Source of the DNA: Trebonia sp963734665
Lineage (GTDB): Bacteria; Actinomycetota; Actinomycetes; Streptosporangiales; Streptosporangiaceae
Reading direction: 5' to 3'
DNA: 64,000 nt
Assembly: GCA_963734665.1 (NCBI GenBank)
Contig: CAVTIR010000002.1
Location: 1 to 64,000, forward strand
Below the pieces are notes generated by a model, which worked only from the letters and a program-made list of their open reading frames with translations, was not told the DNA's origin and did not search any database. How positions within the stretch are numbered: position 1 is the stretch's first letter; the number at the start of each line of letters is the position of its first letter. Both the position numbers and the translations under genes were made by a program. Shown piece after piece: positions 1-8,640 of the stretch.

Positions 1-296
<296 letters not shown>

Positions 297-395
297 CTAC
301 CACATACTTTTGCTCGCGTTCACTGTGCGGTTCCCGGGACACGGCCGGGAACCGGATCCTGTCACAGGGGTTCACCAGGCTGATATCTCAATAGA

Positions 396-515
396 GTTCC
401 CGGTGGCTATAGCGAGGGGGAAACACCCGGTCCCATTCCGAACCCGGAAGTTAAGCCCCTCAGCGCCGATGGTACTGCGAGGGAGGCCTCGCGGGAGAGT
501 AGGACACCGCCGGAA
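396..515 (+). rRNA. 5S ribosomal RNA
   Basis: About 120 nt, roughly 100 nt downstream of the 23S end. It has the typical actinobacterial 5S body: GGTGGCTATAGCG near the 5' end, the conserved CCCATTCCGAACCCGGAAG loop near 433-451, and 3' sequence complementary to the 5' end (GTTCCCGGTG against CACCGCCGGAAC). It is the last gene of the rRNA operon. Confidence 0.95.
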
Positions 516-528
516 CACACTTCAAGAA

Positions 529-560
529 GAGGCTCGACCCGTCAGGGTCGAGCCTCTTTT
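529..560 (+). terminator. Rho-independent terminator of the rRNA operon
   Basis: A perfect 12-bp stem (GAGGCTCGACCC, 529-540, with its complement at 545-556), a GTCA loop and a T-run (557-560) lie 14 nt after the 5S gene. This is a textbook intrinsic terminator. Confidence 0.93.
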
Positions 561-670
561 GTGTTTACAGCAAGCTGGGCATCGTCGCCCTGGCCGAGAC
601 CGATCGGCGCGGCGGCTGAGTATCAGCTTGACGAGAATGAGCATGCTTCACCGACGGAAGGCGGACCGCC

Positions 671-1816
671 ATGACAACCCGCGCGGACCTCATCATCGTC
701 GGCGCCGGCCTGGCAGGCTCGGCCGCCGCCTGGGCGGCGTCGGCACGCGGTCTCGACGTCGTGGTGCTCGAGGCGTTCAGCCCCGGGCACCGCAACGGCA
801 GCTCGCACGGCAGCGCGCGGATCTTCCGCCGCGCCTACCCGGACCCGCTGTACGTGCGGCTGACCGGCACCGCCGGGGAGTTGTGGCGGCAACTCGAAGA
901 CCAGGCAGGGATGCGGCTGCTCACCTTGACCGGCGGCCTCGACTTCGGCGCCACTCGCAACCCGCGCCAGCTGCACGAAGTCCTGACAAGCTGCGGCGTC
1001 CCCGCCGAGCTACTGGCCCCCGAGGCCGCGGCGCAGCGCTGGCCGTACTTCGATTTCAAGGGTGTCGGCCAGGTGATGTTCCACGCCGACTCCGGCGTCC
1101 TCGATCCGGAGAACGCGATGGCCGCGATGCTCAAGCTGGCCTCGGCCAGGGGCGCCGACCTCAGGTTCGATACCCCGGTCACCCGGCTTGCGACCTCTCC
1201 GGCCGGCGACGGCGCGGTCGCCCACACCGACAGCGGCACCTTCGCCGCGCCGGTGATCGCGGTCGCGGCCGGCGCCTGGATCGCCCCGCTGCTCGACGGC
1301 GTGGTCGAGTTGCCGCCGCTGACCGTGACCCAGCAGCAGGTGTTTCACTTCGCCCCGCTGCCGGCTCCGGGAAACACTGGCCCCGAGGAACCGTGGCCGA
1401 TCTTCCTCTACAAGGACGGCACCAACGACTGCTACGGGCTGACCGGCGGCCGCGACGGCGAGGTGCCAGGCGCGATGAAGGTCGGCGAGCACGCAGGCTT
1501 CCGCACGACGACGGCGGCGGACCGCGACTTCGTGGTCGACCCCGCCGCGCGGGCTCGCATCACGGAATTCATCGCCAAGCGGATCCCCGACTTGAACGCC
1601 ACCCCGGTCAACGAGGTCACCTGCCTCTACACGTGGACGGCGAACGAGGATTTCGTCCTTGACCGGACCGGCCCATTCGTCGTCGCCTCGCCCTGCTCCG
1701 GTCACGGCGCCAAGTTCGCCCCGCTGCTCGGCGAGATCATCGCCGACCTGGCGGCGGGCAAGCCCGCGCCTGACCCTCGCTTTACGCTCGCCGCCCACCG
1801 GGTTACACGCGCCTGA
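671..1816 (+). CDS. FAD-dependent oxidoreductase, monomeric sarcosine oxidase / N-methyl-amino acid oxidase family
   Basis: 381 aa flavoenzyme expected to oxidise an N-methyl or secondary amino acid, giving H2O2. The N-terminus has the Rossmann dinucleotide site (IIVGAGLAGS, residues about 8-17). It is followed by the family motif GSSHGSARIFRRAY. Near the C-terminus is CLYTWT with Cys318, in the place of the cysteine that binds FAD covalently in monomeric sarcosine oxidase, then SGHGAKFAP, which closes the FAD site. Length matches the family (about 380-390 aa). The ATG is preceded by GGAAGG at a good distance. It is monocistronic, convergent with the large LuxR regulator, whose reading frame overlaps it in antisense. 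The family is clear. The substrate (sarcosine, N-methyltryptophan or another) cannot be told. Confidence 0.88.
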   Translation: MTTRADLIIVGAGLAGSAAAWAASARGLDVVVLEAFSPGHRNGSSHGSARIFRRAYPDPLYVRLTGTAGELWRQLEDQAGMRLLTLTGGLDFGATRNPRQLHEVLTSCGVPAELLAPEAAAQRWPYFDFKGVGQVMFHADSGVLDPENAMAAMLKLASARGADLRFDTPVTRLATSPAGDGAVAHTDSGTFAAPVIAVAAGAWIAPLLDGVVELPPLTVTQQQVFHFAPLPAPGNTGPEEPWPIFLYKDGTNDCYGLTGGRDGEVPGAMKVGEHAGFRTTTAADRDFVVDPAARARITEFIAKRIPDLNATPVNEVTCLYTWTANEDFVLDRTGPFVVASPCSGHGAKFAPLLGEIIADLAAGKPAPDPRFTLAAHRVTRA

Positions 1817-4726
1817 CAGTGAAACGCCGCGAACGTCCCCGGCGTCAACACCAACGGGGACACCTCGCGCGGAATCGTGCGGTAGCGACTGAGAGCTCGC
1901 CACCGAGTTCGACGGCGGTAACTCGTTTGCTGGCGTCGGCGTGCCGACGCGGGCGATAACGTCGCGTAGCTGGTGGCGGCTGGCTACCCCGAGCTTGGGG
2001 TAGGACCGGTACAGGTGCGAGCCGACAGTGCGCGGTGAGAGGAAGAGCCGGTCGCCGATCTCGCGGTCGGTCAGGCCCTGGCTGGCCAGGCGGACGATCT
2101 GGCGCTGCTGGGGGGTTAGCTCCCCGATGGCGTCGGGTTCGCCTGGCGCGCCGGAAACGGCCACCCCGGACGCTCTGAGCTCTGCCTGCGCCCGCTGGGC
2201 CCAGGACCTGGCACCTAGTCGCCGGAAGGTTCCCAGGGCCTGCGTCAGGACGGGCTTGGCTTCGTTGATCCGGCGGCGCCGCCGCAGCCATTCGGCGTAG
2301 TCGAGATGAAGCTGCGCCCGCTCGAATGGCCACTGGTCCCCGGCGGGGTCGGAGAGCGCCTTGTCGAAATGGGCTTCGGTTCCATCCGGACCGGCGAGGA
2401 TGCCGCGCGCACGGGCGATGAGCTGCTCGAGCCGGGCAGAGGCCCTTCCGTCGAGGCGGCTGAGCGCGTGCTCGATGACGTCGCATCCTTCCATCCGACG
2501 GTCGGCGCGGACCGCCGCGGCGGCAATATCTGCCACCCCTAGGTAGGAGGCGTAGTTGTGCAGGGGTGTGCCGTCCTCGCTGAACAGCCCGCGGAGCTGG
2601 GTGAACGCTTGGAGGTAGCTGCCGTCGGCGAGAGCCGCGACGCCGAGGGCACGCCGGGCGCGGGCGACCACCAGCCCGCATTCGTCTGGATCGACGGTGG
2701 CGAGCGCCCTGGCCGCATGCCTGCGCGCCGCGCCGCAGTCGGCGCGCAGGGCGAGGACGGTGGCGGTGATCACGTCAGCGGACGCGGCAATGAGTTCCAT
2801 CTGGTTCGCCTCCGCCATGCCGGCGGCCTCGGCGGCTACCTCCAGCGCCTCGTCCCAGCGCCCGGTGTCGATGTATGCCCACCCGAGCACGGTGAGGCTC
2901 CCGCCGCTGGTGCCCCGTACGCCGGGAGCCCGGAGCCGTTGCATGGCGTCTTGCAGCAAGCGGACCGCCAGGTCGGATTCGTCCAGGAGCCATGCGGCGG
3001 AAGCTATTCGCCACAAAGAGGGCTCTTCAATGGGCGAGTCGGCGATCTCGCGCAGGTACGGGAGGAGCTGATTTCTGCTGCCGATCGGGTCGGCGCTGGC
3101 GTGTATCCAGAGTCTCAGCGAGTTGACATCAATGCCCGGGGCCCGGCCGGGGGGCGGTGGACCTTGGCGTTCCAGCAGGCCGAGGGTACGGCTGACGACC
3201 TGGCGGCTGGCGGGCAGGCCGGTCTGGTAGGCGACAGTGGCCGCACTCCCGAGGGCGTCCCAGGCGAGGGCCGGCTGGTCACGCGACGCGTCTTCGGCGA
3301 CGGAGATCAGCGCTGACAGCGCCGCGGTGCGCCGACCCGACCAGGCCAGCGCCCACCCGGCGTCTCGCCGGGCTGCCAGCCGCAGTTCCGGGTCTGCCGT
3401 GACAGCGAGGGCGCGGGCGGCGAGATCCTGTACCCAGTCCCCCTGGCCGGTGGGAACAGCGGCCGACGCGGCCGCTACCAGCCTGCGTGCCTGGTCGCCG
3501 GGGTCGGGGCTGAGTTCGGCCGCGCGTTCCATGGCCAGCGCGGCGGCGGCCGCCCCGCCGCGGTGTCGCGCCTGGGCAGCCGTGGCCTCGAGCAGCGCAG
3601 CGACGTGCTCGTCGGGGTGTAGGGCCGCGGCGGCCAGGTGCCAGGCTCGCCGGTCCGGCTGGTCGTTCAGGGCGCTCGCGAGCTCGCGGTGCGCAGCGGC
3701 CCGCCGGGCAAAAGGCGCGGAATGGTAGATGGCGGAACGGACCAGGGGATGGGAGAAGCGCAGCCCGGTCCGGTCTACCTTGATCAGGCCCAGCTGCTCG
3801 GCCGGCACGAGGGCCCGCGCATCTGGCCCGGCGCCGTGGCTGGCTGCCGCGCTCAGGTCCGGGCTGTCGGCCACGGCGGCCAGCAGCAGTGCGGCCTGTA
3901 CCGGCTCGGGCAGCGCGGCGAACCGGGAGGTGAGAACGGCGGTCAGCCGGTCAGTCAGGGGCAGCGGCTCGGCGGCCCAGCGGCGGCTGGCCGCGGGGTC
4001 GTCGGCTATCACCGTGGCCAGTTCGATCAGGGCCATGGGATTACCGGCGGCCTGGGCGAGCACCTGCGCCCGCGCCCGCCCGCGGGGCGGGCGCGGCTGC
4101 CCGTCCAGCAGGTGGCCGGCGTCTGCCGCGGACAGCGGCTCCAGGTGCAGCTCGGGAAAACCGCGGTCAAAGCCGGGGGGCGGGGCCTGCCCACGGGCGC
4201 CCACCAGCAGCACTACCCGCTCGGCGTCCAAGCGGCTGCCGGCAAAGGCCAGCGCCTCCAGCGAGCTCCGGTCCAGCCAGTGGGCGTCGTCGGCGACCAC
4301 AAGGACCGGGGACCGTTCGGACAGATCCGACAGCAGGGTCAGCACGGCTACCCCCGTCAGCAGCGGGTCCGGAGCACCGGGGTCCGCAGCGAGGCCGAGC
4401 GCCCCGGACAGGGCCTGGGCCTGTCGGCCGGGAAGGTCGGCGGCGGCCGGCAGCACCGGCCGCAGGAGCTGGTGCAGCCCGGCGAACGCCAGCCTGGACT
4501 CCGATTCCCGGCCGGTGACCGACAGCACCCGCATGCCCGCCAGCCGCGCCCGTTCGGCGGCGTCCGCCAGCAGCACGGTCTTGCCCATCCCCGCCTCACC
4601 GGTGACCATCAGGACCTGGCCTGCCTGCGGGATCGGATCCACCAGTCCGCGCAGCCGGGCCAGCCCGGCGTCCCGGCCGATGATGAGTGCGGGGTGCTGT
4701 GCGAGGGGTTCACCGGGGCCTGGCAT
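1010..4726 (-). CDS. Large AAA-ATPase LuxR-family transcriptional regulator with antisense-overlapping 3' extension
   Basis: MalT/LAL-type regulator. From the ATG at 4726 (preceded by GAGAGGA) the protein has an N-terminal P-loop (GEAGMGKT, residues about 43-50), a Walker B-like VLVVADDAHWLD, a long helical TPR-like middle, and a C-terminal LuxR helix-turn-helix (LTPQQRQIVRLASQGLTDRE, encoded near 1940-2130). The conserved protein would end about residue 930, which is normal for the family. No in-frame stop occurs there: the frame stays open to 1010, adding about 300 residues of antisense to the oxidase gene. The extension is Arg/Gly-rich and looks like a shadow, so a lost stop or a one-base error near the 3' end is likely. 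A neighbouring frame stops at 1845. An upstream ATG at 4894 is possible but lacks a convincing ribosome binding site. Confidence 0.8.
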   Translation of the reverse strand: MPGPGEPLAQHPALIIGRDAGLARLRGLVDPIPQAGQVLMVTGEAGMGKTVLLADAAERARLAGMRVLSVTGRESESRLAFAGLHQLLRPVLPAAADLPGRQAQALSGALGLAADPGAPDPLLTGVAVLTLLSDLSERSPVLVVADDAHWLDRSSLEALAFAGSRLDAERVVLLVGARGQAPPPGFDRGFPELHLEPLSAADAGHLLDGQPRPPRGRARAQVLAQAAGNPMALIELATVIADDPAASRRWAAEPLPLTDRLTAVLTSRFAALPEPVQAALLLAAVADSPDLSAAASHGAGPDARALVPAEQLGLIKVDRTGLRFSHPLVRSAIYHSAPFARRAAAHRELASALNDQPDRRAWHLAAAALHPDEHVAALLEATAAQARHRGGAAAAALAMERAAELSPDPGDQARRLVAAASAAVPTGQGDWVQDLAARALAVTADPELRLAARRDAGWALAWSGRRTAALSALISVAEDASRDQPALAWDALGSAATVAYQTGLPASRQVVSRTLGLLERQGPPPPGRAPGIDVNSLRLWIHASADPIGSRNQLLPYLREIADSPIEEPSLWRIASAAWLLDESDLAVRLLQDAMQRLRAPGVRGTSGGSLTVLGWAYIDTGRWDEALEVAAEAAGMAEANQMELIAASADVITATVLALRADCGAARRHAARALATVDPDECGLVVARARRALGVAALADGSYLQAFTQLRGLFSEDGTPLHNYASYLGVADIAAAAVRADRRMEGCDVIEHALSRLDGRASARLEQLIARARGILAGPDGTEAHFDKALSDPAGDQWPFERAQLHLDYAEWLRRRRRINEAKPVLTQALGTFRRLGARSWAQRAQAELRASGVAVSGAPGEPDAIGELTPQQRQIVRLASQGLTDREIGDRLFLSPRTVGSHLYRSYPKLGVASRHQLRDVIARVGTPTPANELPPSNSVASSQSLPHDSARGVPVGVDAGDVRGVSLSGACNPVGGERKARVRRGLARRQVGDDLAEQRGELGAVTGAGRGDDEWAGPVKDEILVRRPRVEAGDLVDRGGVQVGDPLGDEFRDASPRGGVDHEVAVRRRRRAEACVLADLHRAWHLAVAAAGQPVAVVGAVLVEEDRPRFLGASVSRSRQRGEVKHLLLGHGQRRQLDHAVEQRGDPGAGRDRDHRRGEGAAVGVGDRAVAGRRGRKPGDRGIEPEVGAPGRGQLEHRGHRVLRIEDAGVGVEHHLADTLEIEVRPALRRGLGGQ

Positions 4727-4912
4727 GGGCCTGTCCTCTCGGCCAGTGCGTTTCGTCGACGCCGTCCCCAGGGCCAACAGCGACCGCGGCCCCAGCATGC
4801 CCGCGGCGCGCAAAGTGCAGTTACTCAGCGGATACCGCCCATGCTGGCCTGGAGCCACAGTGAAGACCAGGGCAGGCGTTACCACTGCGAGCACGGAACG
4901 ACGAGGATCGCG

Positions 4913-5899
4913 ATGCCTTTTGTCACTGTCGGGCGGGAGAATTCAGCCGCTATCCGGATCTACTACGAGGATCACGGGTCCGGTTCCGCGGTCGTGCTGG
5001 TCCACGGCTACGCGCTGAATGGGCACTCGTGGGAGAAACAAGAGGCAGCCCTGCTCGCCGCTGGGCACCGGGTGATCACCTACGACCGGCGAGGCTCCGG
5101 CGCCTCGAGCCGGCCCAGCACCGGCTATGACTTCGACACGCTAGCCGCCGATCTCCATGCCCTGCTCAGCAGCCTCGACCTGCGCGGAGTGGTGCTGGTC
5201 GGGTTTGCCATGGGCACCGGTGAAGTGGCCCGCTACCTGGCAGCTCACGGCCTGGGGCGGGTCAACGCGGCCGTGCTGGTCGCCCCGCTGCTGCCGTTCC
5301 TGCTCAAGACGCACGACAATCCTGACGGCACTGATCGCAGTGTTTTCGACGGCGTCACGGCGCGTATCGCGGCCGACCGGCCGGCCGCGATGAAAGAGTT
5401 CCTGGACCAGTCCTACAACATCGATCTGCTGGACGGCAGCCGGGTCAGCGACCAGGCGTGGCAGAACAGCTTCTACGTCGCCATCTCCGCGTCGGCCCAC
5501 GCCGCCCTCGGCTGCGTCACCGCCTGCCTGGAAGACTTCCGGGGGGACCTCGCCACGATCAGCATCCCCGTCCTGATCATCCACGGAGACCAGGATCGCG
5601 TCCTGCCCTACGAGGCCACCGGCAGCAGGCTCCCCGCGCTGCTGAAGAACACCCGCTCAACCGTCATCACGGGCGGGCCGCACGCGATCATCTGGACCCA
5701 CGCCGACGAGGTCAACCAGGCGCTGCTCCGCTTCATCGGCCACCCGGCCCAGGCCGGCAAACGGCACAACGGACCGGAGAACGGCCCCCGGGCAGATTGG
5801 AGAACGAGCAGGCCGGTGTTAGCCGTCGTTCACGGCGCTCGGTCTCGCCGTCGAAGGTTTCGCTGCCGCGCTCATCTGACCAGTCCGGCGAGTGGCTGA
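4913..5899 (+). CDS. Alpha/beta hydrolase, non-haem chloroperoxidase-like, nucleophile Ser replaced by Ala
   Basis: 328 aa. The fold is recognisable from LVHGYALNG (oxyanion region), YDRRGSGASS and the nucleophile-elbow context LVGFAMGTGEVARYL. Homologous perhydrolase/chloroperoxidase enzymes have G-F-S-M-G. Here codon 99 (GCC at 5207-5209) gives alanine, so the catalytic serine is missing. The acid (HGDQDR, Asp228) and the histidine (GGPHAI, His257) are kept. The ATG at 4913 has ACGAGGA just upstream. The conserved domain ends near residue 275 and the last 50 residues are Arg-rich and probably unstructured. It is divergent from the LuxR regulator, so that regulator may control it. Catalysis as an ordinary esterase is unlikely. 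A binding or pseudo-enzyme role is possible. Confidence 0.8.
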   Translation: MPFVTVGRENSAAIRIYYEDHGSGSAVVLVHGYALNGHSWEKQEAALLAAGHRVITYDRRGSGASSRPSTGYDFDTLAADLHALLSSLDLRGVVLVGFAMGTGEVARYLAAHGLGRVNAAVLVAPLLPFLLKTHDNPDGTDRSVFDGVTARIAADRPAAMKEFLDQSYNIDLLDGSRVSDQAWQNSFYVAISASAHAALGCVTACLEDFRGDLATISIPVLIIHGDQDRVLPYEATGSRLPALLKNTRSTVITGGPHAIIWTHADEVNQALLRFIGHPAQAGKRHNGPENGPRADWRTSRPVLAVVHGARSRRRRFRCRAHLTSPASG

Positions 5900-6040
5900 T
5901 GATCGAGGTAGCCGGCGAGGGCATCGCCGAGTCGTCGGCTGGCGGCTGCGAAGTAGTCGCTGGTAAGGGCGGCGGTGTGGGCGGTCGCCACGACGCGCGG
6001 GTGGGCGACCAGTGGCCCGTCGGCATGGTCGGGCGAGCGG
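5872..6040 (-). pseudogene. C-terminal remnant of a D-2-hydroxyacid dehydrogenase-like gene
   Basis: About 50 codons in one minus-strand frame, ending in a stop at 5872, read like the end of a D-isomer 2-hydroxyacid dehydrogenase: VAHPRVVATAHTAALT (compare NV..TPHTA in the family), then a helix and an AGYLDHQPLAGLVR tail. The rest of the enzyme is absent. Upstream in the same frame the sequence is only a shadow of the glycosylase gene. Read as a decayed leftover. Recognition rests on a short stretch. Confidence 0.4.
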
Positions 6041-6052
6041 GCGAGGGACCAG

Positions 6053-6718
6053 CTAGCTGGTGAGCGCGCTTTCCGCGGCACCGCCATAGAGTTCGGCGGC
6101 GCGCCAGCAGTACCACGCGACGACCGAACGATAGGGCCGATACGGGTCGCCGAGCGCCTCGAGTTGTTTCGGAGTCGGTGTCGGCATCCCCCAAGCCAGC
6201 CCGAAGCCTTTCCGGACCCCGAGATCGCCGGTGGGCCACACATCCAGGCGCCGCAGCTGGAACATGAGGAACATCTGCGCCGTCCACGTGCCGATGCCCC
6301 GGACCCCCGCAAGCATGGCGACAACCTCGTCGTCGCCTCGGCCGCGCAGCCCAGCCGGGTCAAGCACCACCGACCCGTCCCGGACCTTCGTCGCCAGATC
6401 CCGCATGGACGCCGCCTTGTTAGCGGACAGGCCCACGGCCCGCAGCGTCTCCGGAGGAAGCGACAACAACCGCTCCGGGGTGACCTCACCACCGAGCGAG
6501 GCGATTAGGCGCCCATGGATGGCGCGTGCCGCCGCGCCGGCCAGCTGCTGGTACAAGATCGCGCGGACCAGAGCCGCGAAGTGCGTCTCGGTCGGCGGGT
6601 TCACCTTGACAGGACCGGCCTGGGCGACGAGACGGTGCAAGACCGGATCGCGCTCGGACAGGATGTCAGTGGCCGCCTTGTAGCTGCGGGCCGGGCGGGT
6701 GGAAGTCGGACCGGACAT
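6053..6718 (-). CDS. HhH-GPD DNA glycosylase (3-methyladenine DNA glycosylase II / AlkA-like)
   Basis: 221 aa base-excision-repair glycosylase. It has AALVRAILYQQLAGAAAR (first helix pair of the HhH-GPD fold), the helix-hairpin-helix LAGVRGIGTWTAQMF, and the GPD-end motif WPTGDLGVRKG carrying the catalytic Asp. No C-terminal Fe-S cysteine cluster is present, so it is AlkA-type rather than Nth/MutY-type. The ATG at 6718 is chosen because AAAGGGG lies upstream and conserved sequence starts soon after. A longer in-frame start at 6775 would overlap the upstream gene. It lies 11 bp after the stop of the metallo-hydrolase gene, so the two are probably cotranscribed. Confidence 0.88.
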   Translation of the reverse strand: MSGPTSTRPARSYKAATDILSERDPVLHRLVAQAGPVKVNPPTETHFAALVRAILYQQLAGAAARAIHGRLIASLGGEVTPERLLSLPPETLRAVGLSANKAASMRDLATKVRDGSVVLDPAGLRGRGDDEVVAMLAGVRGIGTWTAQMFLMFQLRRLDVWPTGDLGVRKGFGLAWGMPTPTPKQLEALGDPYRPYRSVVAWYCWRAAELYGGAAESALTS

Positions 6719-6729
6719 GTTCAGCCCCT

Positions 6730-7597
6730 TTATCTTTGGCCCGTTCCGGCCTTTGCCGACCGGGCCGAGAGCCACAGTGCACCGGGGTTGACTCGGTGCG
6801 GGTGAATCGCCAGCATCTGCCGGAAGAGTTCCTCCGCCGTGGTGGTTTCCTTGTCCAGCCGGTCGAAGTCGCTGATGTACTGGCGGGTTTCCTCGATGAT
6901 GCGCGGGTTGTCGTCCTTGCCGTAGCGTTTGTGGCCGGCTACGACGGCACGCGGATCCAGTGCCTCGATGACGTCGAGGGCCGCGAGCCAGTCCTGGCGG
7001 CCTTGAGAGTCTGATTCCGCCAGGTACTGGTGCACGTCGTTGTATGCCGCGTCGCCGGCGATAACTAGCCCTATTTCCGGCACGTGCAGGACCGTGGTGT
7101 CGTCGGTGTCGGTGTGCCCGACGTCGACGGCGACCAGCTGACGGCCTTCTAGCTCGAATGATGGGCCGTCCAGCGGATCGGCAACGGGGTTGTCATCAGG
7201 GATCTGGCCCGGGAACCTGGGTTGCCAGAATGTCTTGAGTACCTCGGGCGCGGACCACTTGCGCATACCTTCGACGACTGCTGGCGTTGCAACGGCCCGC
7301 ACGCCGGGAAAGCGCTCGCGGATCGCGCCGAGCCCGAACCAGTGGTCACCGTGGCCGTGGGTGACGTATACCGTGGTGAGGTTCTTTCCCGTAGTCGACA
7401 CCCAGTCAGCCACAGCCATGCCCTGCTCGACCGTCATGAGGGGGTCGACCAGAGACGGCGTCATGTCGGCCGGAGATTAGGGTGGCCGATATCGGGCTCC
7501 AGGTGGAGCGGCTCTGGTCAGGCGGGATATCCCCGCCCGCCATCGCGATGATCGGCGCCACGTAGACCTGATAGGTCAGCGTCGACTCACTTGTCAT
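6730..7597 (-). pseudogene. MBL-fold metallo-hydrolase, interrupted by a one-base frameshift
   Basis: The protein is split between two frames. The first (start ATG 7597, AAGGAG upstream) gives the N-terminus with WSPISATLISGRHDAV. Near 7455-7465 the sense of the protein moves to the other frame (LVDPLMTVEQGMAVADW), which runs to 6730. Restoring GACGCCGTCCTGGTCGAC in place of the observed GACGCCGTCTCTGGTCGAC (one base fewer) would join both parts into about 288 residues. The second part has the zinc motif THGHGDHWFG, VGHTDTDDTTV, the metal-bridging Asp in IAGDAAYND and the last ligand in VVAGHKRYG. So all active-site residues survive, but the gene as read is broken. Sequencing error or recent mutation are both possible. 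If the second part is translated alone, its first ATG is at 7464. Confidence 0.75.
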
Positions 7598-7625
7598 TAT
7601 GTGCTCCTTTCATTATGTGCTCCTT
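7594..7625 (-). repeat. Perfect 16-bp tandem duplication of ribosome binding site plus start codon
   Basis: TCATTATGTGCTCCTT occurs twice back to back (7594-7609 and 7610-7625). Each copy reads on the minus strand as AAGGAGCACATAATG. The upstream ATG (7613) is 16 nt from the real start (7597), hence out of frame. It opens an 8-codon frame that stops with TGA inside the start of the metallo-hydrolase gene. Confidence 0.9.
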
Positions 7626-7706
7626 GCCGTTGGCTCCTGAGACGTCCGTACGCCGCTTGCCTCTCCAGATCGGCGCACTTGTCATGCCGTAAGCGGGTGA
7701 GCCGGT

Positions 7707-8408
7707 CTAGCTCGTAGCCGGCACCGCTTCGGCTGCCGTCTTGATGAGCTGGGCCACGTCACGGGGATGGGAGACCATCGCGACGTGGCTGGCCGGGATC
7801 TCGACGGTGGTAGCGCCCATGCGGGCGGCGAACTGCCGCTCGGCGGCCGGCGGGAGGGCCTGGTCGTCGGCGGAGACCAGGTACCAGGACGGCCGCGTCT
7901 TCCAGGCCGGGACGCCCATCACGTCCCCGAAGGCGGACATGGCCAGCGGCTGCTGCACGGCGTACATCACCTTGGCCTGCACCGGGTCGACGTCGGAGGC
8001 GAAATGGCTGACGAAGTCGTCCTCGGGCAGCCAGCCGAAGCCCTGCTTGTCGGTGAACAGGTGCGCCAGCGCCGGAGTGGGCGGTCCCTGCGCCAACAGT
8101 CCGCCCAGGGATTCGCCCTGGTCAAGCCCGAACGCGGCGATGTAGACGAGGCCGGCGACGTTCCGTGCGTCCGGGCCCAGCGCGGTCATGACCTGACCGC
8201 CGTAGGAGTGCCCGGCGACGATGGTCGGGCCGTCCTGCAGGTCGAGCACCTGGCGCAGCCGGGCGACGTCATCGGCCAGCGCGGTTAGCGGGAACTGGGG
8301 TGCGGTGACGTGGTACCCGTCGGCCTGCAGGCGCTCTATGACTCCGCTCCAGCAAGAGCCCTCGGCCCATGCGCCGTGGATGAGAACGATATTCGGTCGG
8401 GTGCTCAT
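7707..8408 (-). CDS. Alpha/beta hydrolase (small esterase / salicylate-esterase-like)
   Basis: 233 aa. It starts IVLIHGAWAEGSCW (oxyanion hole), with nucleophile elbow VAGHSYGG (Ser68), the acid in LVSADDQALPP and the histidine in EIPASHVAMVSHP. These are typical of the compact hydrolases related to plant methyl-salicylate esterase and hydroxynitrile lyase, of about 230-240 aa. The ATG at 8408 follows a GGGACCCCC purine-poor but G-rich stretch. Longer in-frame extension upstream is low-complexity and rejected. It is separated from the metallo-hydrolase by about 110 bp. Substrate unknown. Confidence 0.87.
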   Translation of the reverse strand: MSTRPNIVLIHGAWAEGSCWSGVIERLQADGYHVTAPQFPLTALADDVARLRQVLDLQDGPTIVAGHSYGGQVMTALGPDARNVAGLVYIAAFGLDQGESLGGLLAQGPPTPALAHLFTDKQGFGWLPEDDFVSHFASDVDPVQAKVMYAVQQPLAMSAFGDVMGVPAWKTRPSWYLVSADDQALPPAAERQFAARMGATTVEIPASHVAMVSHPRDVAQLIKTAAEAVPATS

Positions 8409-8640
8409 CTTGGGGGTCCCTTCGTGGTTGTGTCTTGTGGCCATCTTGCGGCGCGAGGCTGCGGCCGGGGTATCCGCAGCGTTACTGCACCTGCGGCCAG
8501 GACGACCGGCCCAGGTTCGCCAGCCCTGGGTGCGGGGCCGGGATCGTGCTCGGCCGTACCGACGGGTGGTCCTGCCCACCGTCGGAATTGGGCTTGCCGT
8601 CGTGCTCGACGAGGATGCCTTGTCCCCATATGCTCGAAGA

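Noticed and set aside
3638..4912. Upstream extension of the alpha/beta hydrolase frame (about 425 more codons)
   Set aside because: It is the antisense shadow of the LuxR regulator. The hydrolase starts at 4913 with its own ribosome binding site and conserved N-terminus.
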